Shown one piece after another: positions 54,990-64,000 of a DNA stretch of 64,000 nt. The translations under genes were made by a program, and so were the position numbers. The stretch covers positions 62,001 through 126,000 of the forward strand of contig LNEU01000033.1 in the NCBI GenBank assembly GCA_001464355.1, written 5' to 3'. Position 1 is the first letter of the stretch; every line of letters begins with the position of its first letter. Under the pieces are notes generated by a model. The model ran no database searches. It worked only from the letters and a program-made list of their open reading frames with translations, and was not told the DNA's origin. The stretch comes from Burkholderiales bacterium Ga0077544 (GTDB taxonomy: Bacteria > Pseudomonadota > Gammaproteobacteria > Burkholderiales > Burkholderiaceae_D).

Positions 54990-55565
54990 ATGGAAGCATT
55001 CTTCGTCTCTACCGGCATTGTTGCGCTCGCTGAAATCGGCGACAAAACACAGCTACTCGCATTTCTCCTTGCCGCAAAATTCCGTCGTCCCTTGCCTATC
55101 GTGCTCGGGATTCTGGTAGCAACGATTGCCAATCACGCATTCGCCGCTGCTATCGGCACCTGGATCACGACCGTGCTCGGGCCTGAAACCTTGCGCTGGG
55201 TACTCGGCATTTCATTCCTGTTGATGGCTGGCTGGATACTGATACCGGACAAGCTCGATGAAGGTGATGCCAAACTCGCGAAGTACGGCGTCTTCACGAC
55301 CACGCTGATCGCCTTCTTTCTGGCTGAAATGGGCGACAAGACGCAAATAGCGACGGTTGCATTGGCGGCTCAATACCATTCATTTTTTTGGGTGGTAGCC
55401 GGCACGACATTCGGCATGATGCTGGCGAATGCACCTGCGGTTTATTTCGGCGACAAGATTGCCAATCGGATGCCGGTGAAACTCGTGCATCGGATTGCGG
55501 CGGTGATTTTTGTTGTATTGGGCATTGCGACGCTGATGGGCGCAGGTGCAAGCTTTGGTTTTTAA
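54990..55565 (+). CDS. TMEM165/UPF0016-family manganese exporter
   Basis: Membrane protein of 191 residues with six helices in two repeats, each carrying the family metal motif: EIGDKTQLLAF (residues 15-25) and EMGDKTQIATVALAA. UPF0016 members such as MneA of Vibrio export Mn2+, and the yybP-ykoY riboswitch directly upstream fits that role strongly. The ATG at 54990 has no Shine-Dalgarno, consistent with riboswitch control of translation. Longer upstream frames would cross the riboswitch and are rejected. Confidence 0.9.
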   Translation: MEAFFVSTGIVALAEIGDKTQLLAFLLAAKFRRPLPIVLGILVATIANHAFAAAIGTWITTVLGPETLRWVLGISFLLMAGWILIPDKLDEGDAKLAKYGVFTTTLIAFFLAEMGDKTQIATVALAAQYHSFFWVVAGTTFGMMLANAPAVYFGDKIANRMPVKLVHRIAAVIFVVLGIATLMGAGASFGF

Positions 55566-55645
55566 AGCGAAGTTTTAACCAAGCTAAAAAACTAGAAAAT
55601 TTGCGTCTCCGGTTCTCGTTAGGTACGGGAATCGGGCGCTTAAAT

Positions 55646-56629
55646 TTATGAAATTTCCAGACGTGCTTTCGCCGTAGAGTACTCAGCACTTAATTGCTTA
55701 ACGATCTCGGCGACGCTCCCCACCTCGTCGATCAAACCAACACCCTGGCCTGCGCCCCAGATATCGCGCCACGCCTTGATTTTGCTCGCGCTGCCTGAAC
55801 CGAAATTCATTACCGTTTTATCCGCTTGCGGCAGATTATCTGGATCTAGTCCCGCATTGATAATGGATTGGCGCAGGTAGTTGCCGTGCACGCCAGTAAA
55901 CAAGTTGCTGTAAATCACATCAGCTGCTGTCGATGACACGATGCCCTGACGATACGCTTCATCGACATTCGCTTCCTTGCTCGCCAGCCAGCGTGAGCCT
56001 ATGTACGCAAAGTCTGCGCCCATCGCCTGCGCCGCCAGCACCGCATCACCAGTCGCAATTGCGCCCGACAAGGCAATCGGCCCCTTGAAGAATTTTCGTA
56101 TTTCGCCCACCAATGCGAATGGCGACAACAAGCCGGCGTGACCGCCCGCTCCTGCCGCTACCAATATCAAGCCGTCGACGCCAGCTTCCAATGCTTTTTG
56201 CGCATGGCGTATCGAGATCACATCGTGCAACACGATGCCGCCGTAACTATGGATGGAATCCATCATTTCTTTCGGTGGTGCACGCAAGGATGAAATGATG
56301 ATGGGCACGCGATGTTTGACGCAGACCTCGACATCATGCGCGAGGCGGTCATTCGATTGATGGACGATTTGATTGACGGCTATCGGGCCGATGATGGCAT
56401 CGGGATGTGCCGCCTTGTGTGCAGCCAGATCTGCCTGCATTTCGGTCAGCCAGGTATCCAGCAATTCAGCAGGTCGCGCATTCAATGCAGGAAAAGCGCC
56501 GACTATGCCGGCCTTGCATTGCGCCAGTACCAAAGCAGGGCCGCTGGCGATAAACATCGGGGCTGCAATGACGGGCAAGACGAGATTCTGTAATGCGCTT
56601 GGCAAATGATTCTGCGAGCGACTGGACAT
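55646..56629 (-). CDS. NAD(P)H-dependent flavin oxidoreductase (nitronate monooxygenase family)
   Basis: FMN-dependent TIM-barrel enzyme of 327 residues. Family stretches are LVLPVIAAPMFIASGPALVLA, LILVAAGAGGHAGLLSPFALVGEIR, PIALSGAIATGDAVLAAQAMGADFAYIGSRWLAS and a C-terminal GIVSSTAADVIYSNLFTGVHGNYLR. Known members oxidise alkyl nitronates or reduce enones; substrate uncertain. The ATG at 56629 gives the family's usual start. Stands just downstream (same strand) of the cyanophycin-associated ABC pair, but 60 bp apart. Confidence 0.88.
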   Translation of the reverse strand: MSSRSQNHLPSALQNLVLPVIAAPMFIASGPALVLAQCKAGIVGAFPALNARPAELLDTWLTEMQADLAAHKAAHPDAIIGPIAVNQIVHQSNDRLAHDVEVCVKHRVPIIISSLRAPPKEMMDSIHSYGGIVLHDVISIRHAQKALEAGVDGLILVAAGAGGHAGLLSPFALVGEIRKFFKGPIALSGAIATGDAVLAAQAMGADFAYIGSRWLASKEANVDEAYRQGIVSSTAADVIYSNLFTGVHGNYLRQSIINAGLDPDNLPQADKTVMNFGSGSASKIKAWRDIWGAGQGVGLIDEVGSVAEIVKQLSAEYSTAKARLEIS

Positions 56630-56689
56630 CGGCTTTACTCCTTTTTGCGGATTGCCTGCGCATGCATTGCACAGCGTGCATGCAATCGA

Positions 56690-57187
56690 TTACAGGAATC
56701 GGTCCAGTAGTTTACGGCTGTGCTTATCCAGCTGTTTCAAATCGCGAATCAGAAACTGGATGCCATGCGTATCGGCGATGATTAATGCCGATTCTCCTAT
56801 GCGGCGTATATCTTCTTCGCCTTTCAACACCAGCATCGCATCGCCACGATTGGTGGCGACAGTCCAGGTGCTAGGCGAGGCGAAAACGGATACATGCTTG
56901 ATCTCTTTGATCTCTGGCAGGAATTCGCGATTGGCTAATTCCTCTTCCAGCAGCAAGCGAATTGCATCCGGCAAGTCGCTGAGTTTTTCTATCCATGCCA
57001 GTTCACGACCATCGGTGCTGACGATGGCAATGCCAACGTCAGGCGCGGCGATAGGAAAGGAGCGCACGGGTACGACACCTTCATGCACTTCATCGTCACC
57101 GGCTGCGGTATAAATCAATTTGCCGAAGGCGTTGCGGCTGAGCTGGAACTGTTTGGATTGAGTTGATTGAATATCGTTGTCGCTCAT
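56690..57187 (-). CDS. DUF1854 protein, cyanophycin-associated
   Basis: Protein of 165 residues of the DUF1854 family: FQLSRNAFGKLIYTAAGDDEVHEGV, VVPVRSFPIAAPDVGIAIVS, GRELAWIEKLSDLPDAIRLLLEEELANREFLPEI (in pieces) and LIIADTHGIQFLIRDLKQLDKHSRKLLDRF. DUF1854 genes occur next to cyanophycin synthetase genes and an ABC transporter in proteobacteria; the function is unknown. Its start overlaps the ABC gene by four bases (ATGA), so the two are translationally coupled and probably act as one complex. Confidence 0.85.
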   Translation of the reverse strand: MSDNDIQSTQSKQFQLSRNAFGKLIYTAAGDDEVHEGVVPVRSFPIAAPDVGIAIVSTDGRELAWIEKLSDLPDAIRLLLEEELANREFLPEIKEIKHVSVFASPSTWTVATNRGDAMLVLKGEEDIRRIGESALIIADTHGIQFLIRDLKQLDKHSRKLLDRFL

Positions 57188-59445
57188 GCCGCTTCCTTCC
57201 CTGCATTGTCTTCCAGCATATCTTCTGCTTGTCGTTGTTGCGCTTGATACAGTTTGTAGTACGCGCCTTCACGTGCCAGCAATTCATCGTGCGAACCGAC
57301 TTCAACGATGTAACCTCTATCCATCACAACGATGCGATCGGCGCGACGCAGTGTGGACAGCCGATGGGCAATCGCTATCGTGGTACGACCGCGTACCAGA
57401 TTGTCCAGCGCCTTTTGAATCTCGCGTTCGGTCGTAGTATCAACCGATGAGGTTGCTTCATCCAGAATCAGAATATGCGGATCGATCAACAATGCGCGCG
57501 CGATGGAAATGCGCTGACGCTCGCCACCAGACAGAGTTTGTCCGCGTTCACCGACCATGGAATCGTAACCGTGCGGCAGGCGCAAAATGAATTCATGCGC
57601 ATTGGCTGCACGTGCGGCAGCGATGATGTCTTCACGGCTTGCATCCGGTTTACCGTAAGCGATGTTGTCGGCAATGGTACCGAAGAACAGGAAAGGTTCT
57701 TGCAACACGAGACCGATATTGCGGCGATATTCAGGGATTGCGATCGAACGTATATCGACGCCATCCACCATGATGGAACCCTGCGACACATCGTAGAAGC
57801 GGCAGATCAAATTGACCAGCGTACTTTTACCAGAACCGCTATGGCCAACCAAACCTATCATTTCGCCCGGTTGAATATTCAGGTCGAGGCCACGTATCAC
57901 TGCACGATTACCATAACGGAAACCAATGTCCCGTATCGTGATGCGGCCCTGCACTTTTTCCATGCGTACCGGATTCACTGCTTCCGGCACGCTGGAAACA
58001 TGATCGAGAATATCGAAAATCCGTTTGGCGCCGGTCGCTGCCTTTTGCGTCACAGACACAATACGGCTCATCGAATCGAGGCGCGTATAAAAACGACTGA
58101 TGTAAGCAAGAAATGCGACCAGCACACCAACCGTGATCATGCCGCGCTGTACCTGCCAGATACCGAATGCCCACACCACCAGCAATCCGATTTCAGTCAG
58201 GAAGGTAACGGTTGGCGAAAACAGCGACCAGACTTTATTGACGCGATCGTTGATCACCAGATTGTGATTATTCGCTTCGCGGAAACGCGCTGCTTCACGT
58301 TTTTCTTGGGCGAACGCTTTCACTACGCGGATGCCGGGAATCGTATCAGCCAACACATTGGTTACTTGCGACCAGATGCGATCGACTTTTTCGAAACCAT
58401 TGCGCAACTTGTCGCGCACCACATGAATCATCCACGCGATGAATGGCAAGGGCAACAAAGTCACAAGCGCCAGCCAAGGATTAATAGACGCCAGAATCAC
58501 CGCCGTCATCACGATCATCAATACATCGGTGAAAAAATCCAGTAAATGCAGCGACAGGAAAACGCAGATGCGATCGGTCTCTGAACCGATGCGCGTCATC
58601 AGATCGCCAGTACGTTTACCGCCGAAATATTGCAGCGACAGGCGCAACAGATGTTCGTAAGTCGTGGTGCGCAGATCGGCACCGATGCGCTCGCTAACCA
58701 GCGCCAGAATATACGTTTTGGCCCAACCCAAACCCCAGGCGACCAAAGCCGCGCCGAACAAACCGCCCAGATAAAGCGAAACCAAAGCAGTGTCTAGCGG
58801 CGCGCCATTTTGGTACGGAATCAAGACGTTATCCATCAAAGGCATCGTCAGATATGGCGGCACCAGTGTCGCCGCAGTAGAGGCCAGCGTCAGCAGGAAA
58901 CCGGCCAGCAATTGGCCGCGATAAGGTTTCGCAAAACGCCACAAGCGAAATAGCGACGCCGTGGATGGTGCTTGTTCTTCTGCCGCGCCTTCTTTTTCGG
59001 CATCAGCCTCTTCTTCGGTATCTTCATCCGGCTCGGCGACAGCCGCCTTCACACCGGTAGTGATTTCCACGCGCAAGCGATCGAACTGCGTCAGCAATAT
59101 CAGCGCATCCGGATTTTGCGCGAGCGTATAGCGCCAACTTGCCAGACGGGAAGTGGCATCGTGTAATTCCAGCGTACCCACACCGGCGTGATCGAAATGT
59201 TTAAGCGCCAGATCGGCAGTGTGGCAGGACCAGCTCTGCCAGGCAGATTCTCCGAGGGAGCGGGTCAACAGGCGCAAATTCGTCAAAATCACGATGCCAG
59301 GTACAAAATGCAGACTCAGGTCAAGATCAAGTTCCAGATGAGCGAGTATGATTTCGTCGCCACTCAATTGACTATTCGCATCTTGCCACTGGGCAGGAAT
59401 GGCATGTCTTGTTGACAATAATGGTGGAAAAGCGGTTTTCATCAA
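57184..59445 (-). CDS. Cyanophycin-associated ABC exporter with PH-like N-terminal domain
   Basis: Half-size exporter of 753 residues. Residues 25-130 (LSGDEIILAHLELDLDLSLHF, LTNLRLLTRS, SAWQSWSC, GVGTLELHD, LASWRYTLAQNPDALILLTQF in order) have the pattern of a bacterial PH-like domain. An acidic linker (137-158) leads to six helices (165-470) and an ATPase with Walker A GLVGHSGSGKST, signature LSGGERQRISIARALL and Walker B ILILDEATSSVDTT. The PH-like assignment is inference. It is divergent from cphA'-cphA and coupled to the DUF1854 gene; the substrate is unknown, with cyanophycin dipeptides or another polymer intermediate possible. Confidence 0.85.
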   Translation of the reverse strand: MMKTAFPPLLSTRHAIPAQWQDANSQLSGDEIILAHLELDLDLSLHFVPGIVILTNLRLLTRSLGESAWQSWSCHTADLALKHFDHAGVGTLELHDATSRLASWRYTLAQNPDALILLTQFDRLRVEITTGVKAAVAEPDEDTEEEADAEKEGAAEEQAPSTASLFRLWRFAKPYRGQLLAGFLLTLASTAATLVPPYLTMPLMDNVLIPYQNGAPLDTALVSLYLGGLFGAALVAWGLGWAKTYILALVSERIGADLRTTTYEHLLRLSLQYFGGKRTGDLMTRIGSETDRICVFLSLHLLDFFTDVLMIVMTAVILASINPWLALVTLLPLPFIAWMIHVVRDKLRNGFEKVDRIWSQVTNVLADTIPGIRVVKAFAQEKREAARFREANNHNLVINDRVNKVWSLFSPTVTFLTEIGLLVVWAFGIWQVQRGMITVGVLVAFLAYISRFYTRLDSMSRIVSVTQKAATGAKRIFDILDHVSSVPEAVNPVRMEKVQGRITIRDIGFRYGNRAVIRGLDLNIQPGEMIGLVGHSGSGKSTLVNLICRFYDVSQGSIMVDGVDIRSIAIPEYRRNIGLVLQEPFLFFGTIADNIAYGKPDASREDIIAAARAANAHEFILRLPHGYDSMVGERGQTLSGGERQRISIARALLIDPHILILDEATSSVDTTTEREIQKALDNLVRGRTTIAIAHRLSTLRRADRIVVMDRGYIVEVGSHDELLAREGAYYKLYQAQQRQAEDMLEDNAGKEAA

Positions 59446-59673
59446 GGCAGGAAGGTGTTTCGTGAAGAACGGATGTTGATTGAACTTGCAAGCAAACTAT
59501 ATGGTTTTATCTCAGATTGCGGCCAGTATATCCAAACGCCCCCGAGTTGTTACTGCGTATTTAGCAACACGTAAAATATAATCGCGAAACAAGTAAACCA
59601 AATAACGCCGACAGCGTTACATCAATTTTAGCCATCGAGATTTTGGCTTAGACACATACCCACACCTTATAAA

Positions 59674-61845
59674 ATGAACAATAAAACCATCGAGATCATC
59701 GATGTACTGAGTCTGCGTGGACCGAATATCTGGACGTATCGACCTGTGCTTGAGGCTTGGGTAGACATAGGCGATCTGGAAGATTCGCCATCCAATACCA
59801 TCCCTGGATTCTATGAACGCCTGACTGCGTGGCTGCCCAGCCTGGTCGAGCATCATTGCGGCGTCGGCGTACACGGCGGCTTTTTAATGCGCTTGCGTGA
59901 AGGCACCTGGCCCGGCCACATCATGGAACACGTGATGATCGAGCTGCAAAATCTTGCCGGCATGCAAAGTGGTTTCGGCAAAGCGCGCGAAACCGGCAAA
60001 CGCGGCGTCTACAAAGTAGTCGTTCGCGCCCGTCATGAAGAAGTCAGTCGCGCCGCTTTATACGCCGCCCGCGATCTAGTGATGGCCGCCATCGAAGACA
60101 AACCCTACGATGTTAAATCGACAGTGGACAATTTGCGCAACATTCTGGAATCCGTCGCCTTGGGCCCTAGCACCGGCTGCATCGTCGAAGCCGCCACCGA
60201 CCGCCGTATTCCATCGATGCGTCTGAACGACGGCAATCTGGTGCAACTTGGCTATGGCATCAAGCAACGCCGTATCTGGACCGCCGAAACCGACCAGACC
60301 AGCGCAATTGCCGAAACCATCTCGCGCGATAAAGAACTGACCAAAACCCTGCTGCAGTCTTGTGGCGTACCCGTACCGGAAGGCAGCATTGTCGACTCAG
60401 CGAATGCGGCATGGGACGCGGCAGAAAGTATCGGTCTGCCAGTCGTGGTCAAGCCGCTCGACGGCAACCACGGTCGCGGTGTGTCGATTAACCTCAACAC
60501 CGAAGCCGAAGTACGCGCGGCGTTTGAACTGGCCGAGCAGGAAAGCAGCGACGTCATTGTCGAACGTTTTGTGCGCGGCGACGAACACCGTCTGCTGGTC
60601 GTTGGCGGCAAGCTGGTCGCAGCTGCCCGCGGCGAAGAAGCCTGGATCACCGGCGACGGCGTATCCACCGTGATGCAGCTGATTGAGGGCCAACTCAATA
60701 ACGACCCACGTCGCGGCAGCAGTGAAGAACATCCACTCAATCTGATCCTGACCGATCCGGACGATGATCCACGCCCAGTCTTGCTGCAATTGGCACGGCA
60801 AGGCTTTACGACCGAATCCGTACCGAAAAATGATGAACGCGTTTTAGTGCAACGTAACGGCAATGTCTCCTGCGATGTGACCGATCTGGTTCATCCTAGC
60901 GTTGCCGCTACCGCCGCGCTGGCAGCCCGCATCGTCGGACTGGATATCGCCGGCGTCGATCTGGTGGTCGAAGATATTTCCAAACCATTGAGCGAACAAG
61001 GCGGCGCGATTGTTGAAGTCAATGCCGGCCCGGGTTTGCTGATGCATTTGAAACCGGCCGACGGCCCGGCACGTCCGGTTGGTCGCGCGATCGTCGATCA
61101 TCTGTTTGCAGAGAATGAAAGCGGCCGCATCCCTATCGTTGGCGTCACCGGTTCACACGGGACCACCGCCGTCTCGCGCCTGATCGCATGGTTGCTGCAT
61201 CTGCAAGGCACGTATGTCGGCCTTGCATGCAAGGATGGTTTATTCCTGCGTCAACGCCAGGTTTTGAAAAAGGCCAGCGACAACTGGGATGCCTCGCGCC
61301 AAGTGCTGATTAACCGCATGGTTGAAACCGCTGTGTTTGAAAACAGCAGCAAAGCCATCCTGTCGGAAGGCCTGGCCTACGACTGGTGTCAGGTTGGCGT
61401 GGTCACGAATATCGATCCGGCTGACAGCCTGCCCGATTTCTATATCGACGATGCAGATCAGATGAGCCGCGTGGCACGCACACAGGTCGATGTCGTGTTG
61501 CCAACCGGCGTCGCGGTATTGAATGCCGCCGATGCGCGTGTCGCAGAACTCGCTTCTTTGTGTGACGGTAGCGTGATTTTCTTTGCTGCGTCAGCCAGTA
61601 TCGCCGCCATCGCTACGCATCTGGAAGTCGGCCAACGCGCCGTTTTCTTGCGTGACGACCAAATCGTGCTGGCGTCCGGCAAGGAAGAAATTCTGATTCC
61701 CAACACCACACAAAATCACGCAAGCCTGAATATTGAAATTGTATTAGCCGCCATTGCAGCTGCATGGGCACTTGGCGTCAGCCCCGACTTGATGCGCGTC
61801 GGGATTGAGTCGTTTGAACCAACCGAAGCGGCCATCGCCGCCTAA
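59674..61845 (+). CDS. cphA': Cyanophycin synthetase-like CphA'
   Basis: Protein of 723 residues. The N-domain (SLRGPNIWTYRPVLEA) and the ATP-grasp domain (LPVVVKPLDGNHGRGVSINL; IVEVNAGPGLLMHLKP) are intact. The Mur-ligase-like part is degenerate: residues 490-497 read GVTGSHGT, with His-Gly-Thr where active CphA has Asn-Gly-Lys, so the P-loop lysine is lost, and the protein ends about 150 residues short of CphA. This resembles CphA2 enzymes, which polymerise ready-made beta-aspartyl-arginine dipeptides with only the ATP-grasp site. It is followed by cphA 131 bp downstream on the same strand. Confidence 0.88.
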   Translation: MNNKTIEIIDVLSLRGPNIWTYRPVLEAWVDIGDLEDSPSNTIPGFYERLTAWLPSLVEHHCGVGVHGGFLMRLREGTWPGHIMEHVMIELQNLAGMQSGFGKARETGKRGVYKVVVRARHEEVSRAALYAARDLVMAAIEDKPYDVKSTVDNLRNILESVALGPSTGCIVEAATDRRIPSMRLNDGNLVQLGYGIKQRRIWTAETDQTSAIAETISRDKELTKTLLQSCGVPVPEGSIVDSANAAWDAAESIGLPVVVKPLDGNHGRGVSINLNTEAEVRAAFELAEQESSDVIVERFVRGDEHRLLVVGGKLVAAARGEEAWITGDGVSTVMQLIEGQLNNDPRRGSSEEHPLNLILTDPDDDPRPVLLQLARQGFTTESVPKNDERVLVQRNGNVSCDVTDLVHPSVAATAALAARIVGLDIAGVDLVVEDISKPLSEQGGAIVEVNAGPGLLMHLKPADGPARPVGRAIVDHLFAENESGRIPIVGVTGSHGTTAVSRLIAWLLHLQGTYVGLACKDGLFLRQRQVLKKASDNWDASRQVLINRMVETAVFENSSKAILSEGLAYDWCQVGVVTNIDPADSLPDFYIDDADQMSRVARTQVDVVLPTGVAVLNAADARVAELASLCDGSVIFFAASASIAAIATHLEVGQRAVFLRDDQIVLASGKEEILIPNTTQNHASLNIEIVLAAIAAAWALGVSPDLMRVGIESFEPTEAAIAA

Positions 61846-61976
61846 ACGCCATGAGCACTGTTTTCGCATATCACGACAATAAACAGACGGATGCAGTTTA
61901 CACTGCTGCATCTAATAACAAAGTGCCGCGCAAAGCGAAGCCTAGGCAGGCTGCTGCGCCAAGAAGGAAGATGTCC

Positions 61977-64000
61977 ATGGAAATATCCCGCGTTCGCGCC
62001 CTGCGCGGCCCCAACCTTTGGAGCCGGCACACGTCGATCGAAGCCATTGTGTCGTGCAATGCATCAGAGCAAGACATTGCCGCAATCCCCGGTTTCGAAG
62101 ACCGCTTGCGCGCCCGCTTTCCTGAAATCAAGTTCATTCAAAGCGCACGCCCGAAACAAGCGTTTTCGATGGCCGACGTGCTGGAATTCGCAGCGCTGGG
62201 CTTGCAAGCGCAAGCCGGTTGCCCGGTGACATTCAGCCGCACCATAGAAACCGTTGAAAAAGATACCTATCAGGTCGTTGTCGAGTACACCGAAGAAGCT
62301 GTAGGCCGCCTTGCCTTTGAACTGGCGCAAGAACTTTGCCGCGCCGCGGTGGAAGATACACTGTTCAATCTGGCAACCGCGCTGGCCAGGCTGCGCGAAC
62401 TGGATGAAGACATTCGCCTCGGACCATCGACCGGCTCCATCGTCGATGCAGCAGTGGCGCGCGGCATTCCGTATCGCCGTCTGACCGAAGGCAGCATGGT
62501 GCAATTCGGCTGGGGCAGCAAACAATTGCGTATTCAGGCGGCGGAAACCGGATTCACCAGCGCAATTGCCGAATCAATTGCGCAAGACAAGGAAATGACC
62601 AAGCTGCTGTTAAGTGCAGCAGGCGTACCAGTTCCTGACGGCCGCTCGGTCACCACTGCGGAAGATGCGTGGAAAGCAGCCGGCGAAATCGGCGCCGCCG
62701 TCGTCATCAAACCACGTGACGGCAATCAGGGCAAAGGCGTTTCCGTCAATCTGAAAACACGTGAAGAAATCGAAGCCGGTTTTGCCGCAGCACAGATCAT
62801 TTGCGACGACGTCGTGATCGAGCGCTATATCTCGGGGCAGGATTATCGCTTCCTCGTGGTGGGCAAACAGTTGATCGCGGCGGCTCGTCGCACCCCGCCC
62901 GAAGTCATAGGCGATGGCGTGCAAACGATCCAGCAATTGATCGACCAGGTCAATCTCGATCCTTTGCGGGGCGATGGTCATGCCACACCGTTGACCAAGA
63001 TCAAGGTCGACAACACGACGCTGGCGACGCTCGAAAAACAAAATTTCACTCTGGCCAGCATTCCCGCCAAAGGTTCGCCGGTCCTGCTGCGCAACAATGC
63101 CAACCTGAGCACCGGCGGCATCGCAACCGACGTCACCGACGATGTACATCCTGAGATGGCGGCACGCGTCATCGAGGCAGCCCAAATGATAGGTCTGGAT
63201 ATCTGCGGCGTGGATCTGGTGTGCGAAACCGTCAACAAGACCATGGAAGAACAAGGCGGCGGTATCGTCGAAGTCAATGCAGCACCTGGCTTGCGCATGC
63301 ACATCAAACCCTCCTTCGGCAAAGGCCGTCCGGTCGGTGAAGCGATTATTTCGACGATGTTTGCCGTAGGTGACGATGGCCGTATCCCGGTGGTCGCGGT
63401 AGCCGGCACCAATGGCAAAACCACCACCGTCCGTTTGATCGCACATATCTTGCAAGCCAATCAACATCGGGTCGGCATGACGACTACCGATGGCGTATAC
63501 ATCGAAAATGAACGTATCGATACCGGTGATTGCAGCGGCCCGCGCAGCGCACGCAATGTATTGATGCATCCGGATGTGGACGCGGCCGTGTTTGAAACAG
63601 CGCGCGGCGGCGTCTTGCGCGAAGGCTTGGGTTTTGATCGTTGCAACGTTGCAGTTGTCACTAATATCGGCGTCGGCGATCACCTCGGCCTGAACTTCAT
63701 TTCAACCGTAGAAGATCTGGCTGTCGTCAAGCGCGTCATCGTGCAAAACGTCGCGCCTAACGGTACCGCTGTATTAAATGCTGCCGATCCCATGGTTGCC
63801 AACATGGCAAACAGCTGCACCAGCAGCATTACCTTCTTTGCCAAAGACGGCAATCAAGCCGTACTCGCGACACACCGCGCACAAGGCAATCGTGTTGTGT
63901 ATGTGGACGGCGCGGATATCGTCGCATCAGAAGGCAGCTTCGAACATCGGATCAAGTTGTCCGATATTGCCATCACACACAATGGCTTGATCGGCTTCCA
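61977..64000 (+). CDS. cphA: Cyanophycin synthetase CphA (3' part missing)
   Basis: The frame runs off the right edge; 674 codons of about 870 are visible. CphA joins aspartate and arginine alternately into the storage polymer cyanophycin. Its ATP-grasp domain (AAVVIKPRDGNQGKGVSVNL, then GGGIVEVNAAPGLRMHIKPS) and its Mur-ligase domain P-loop VAGTNGKTTTVRL (Lys481) are both intact, unlike CphA'. The ATG at 61977 is chosen over one two codons earlier because GGA lies eight bases upstream. It is read in the same direction as cphA' and diverges from the ABC/DUF1854 genes. Confidence 0.95.
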   Translation, partial: MEISRVRALRGPNLWSRHTSIEAIVSCNASEQDIAAIPGFEDRLRARFPEIKFIQSARPKQAFSMADVLEFAALGLQAQAGCPVTFSRTIETVEKDTYQVVVEYTEEAVGRLAFELAQELCRAAVEDTLFNLATALARLRELDEDIRLGPSTGSIVDAAVARGIPYRRLTEGSMVQFGWGSKQLRIQAAETGFTSAIAESIAQDKEMTKLLLSAAGVPVPDGRSVTTAEDAWKAAGEIGAAVVIKPRDGNQGKGVSVNLKTREEIEAGFAAAQIICDDVVIERYISGQDYRFLVVGKQLIAAARRTPPEVIGDGVQTIQQLIDQVNLDPLRGDGHATPLTKIKVDNTTLATLEKQNFTLASIPAKGSPVLLRNNANLSTGGIATDVTDDVHPEMAARVIEAAQMIGLDICGVDLVCETVNKTMEEQGGGIVEVNAAPGLRMHIKPSFGKGRPVGEAIISTMFAVGDDGRIPVVAVAGTNGKTTTVRLIAHILQANQHRVGMTTTDGVYIENERIDTGDCSGPRSARNVLMHPDVDAAVFETARGGVLREGLGFDRCNVAVVTNIGVGDHLGLNFISTVEDLAVVKRVIVQNVAPNGTAVLNAADPMVANMANSCTSSITFFAKDGNQAVLATHRAQGNRVVYVDGADIVASEGSFEHRIKLSDIAITHNGLIGF

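Overview
The window reads as chromosomal DNA of a betaproteobacterium, most probably an Oxalobacteraceae member close to Herminiimonas/Janthinobacterium. The reasons are an oxalate/formate-type antiporter (OxlT) with strongly biased codons, a cphA'-cphA cyanophycin pair beside its DUF1854/ABC-transporter neighbours, opgG-opgH, an NAD-type isocitrate dehydrogenase, and GC-rich coding sequence throughout. The one clear compositional exception is an AT-rich OLD-family nuclease gene (22948-24780). I see no rRNA, tRNA, CRISPR array, insertion sequence or prophage. The assignment is by gene content, not by a database search.

Layout. 1-2810: an iron-signalling operon on the minus strand (DUF2325 protein, FecI sigma, FecR, TonB receptor with N-terminal signalling domain, cut by the window edge) behind a Fur-like box. 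2963-7293: housekeeping and stress genes (DUF454, isocitrate dehydrogenase, OsmC, pirin, GFA enzyme, a degenerate GGDEF protein). 7582-9471: a 13-bp tandem repeat, then an ECF sigma/anti-sigma/secreted-protein operon. 10165-16261: oxlT, AI-2E transporter, a PQ-loop-like protein, hemerythrin, trhO and an RluA-type pseudouridine synthase. 16292-22735: opgGH, a phosphoglycerate-mutase-like phosphatase and NAD(P)HX dehydratase. 22948-25168: the OLD nuclease and a GIY-YIG-like protein. 25328-34010: BrkB, a lipoprotein, DUF418 and a five-gene peptide ABC importer. 34325-35499: a copper module (CzcE-like, cueR, copZ) with a recognisable CueR promoter. 36449-44954: diguanylate cyclase, a Fur-controlled TonB receptor, rarD, kup and ettA.

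45063-48998 is the most coherent functional system. A SigF/NrsF sigma/anti-sigma pair diverges from a DUF1223 thioredoxin-like gene, a YedZ-type cytochrome b, a YedY-type molybdoenzyme and a methionine-rich MxKDx-repeat periplasmic peptide. This matches the hypochlorite-scavenging SigF/NrsF-YedY1Z1-MrpX system described in Azospira. Upstream of the DUF1223 gene lies a sequence (GTAACC-N16-CGAA) identical to the SigF promoter pattern I recall from Caulobacter.

49074-56629 holds mixed metabolic genes and a yybP-ykoY manganese riboswitch in front of a TMEM165/UPF0016 exporter. 56690-64000 is the cyanophycin region: DUF1854 protein and an ABC exporter with a PH-like N-terminal domain on the minus strand, divergent from cphA' (degenerate Mur-type P-loop) and cphA (cut by the window edge).
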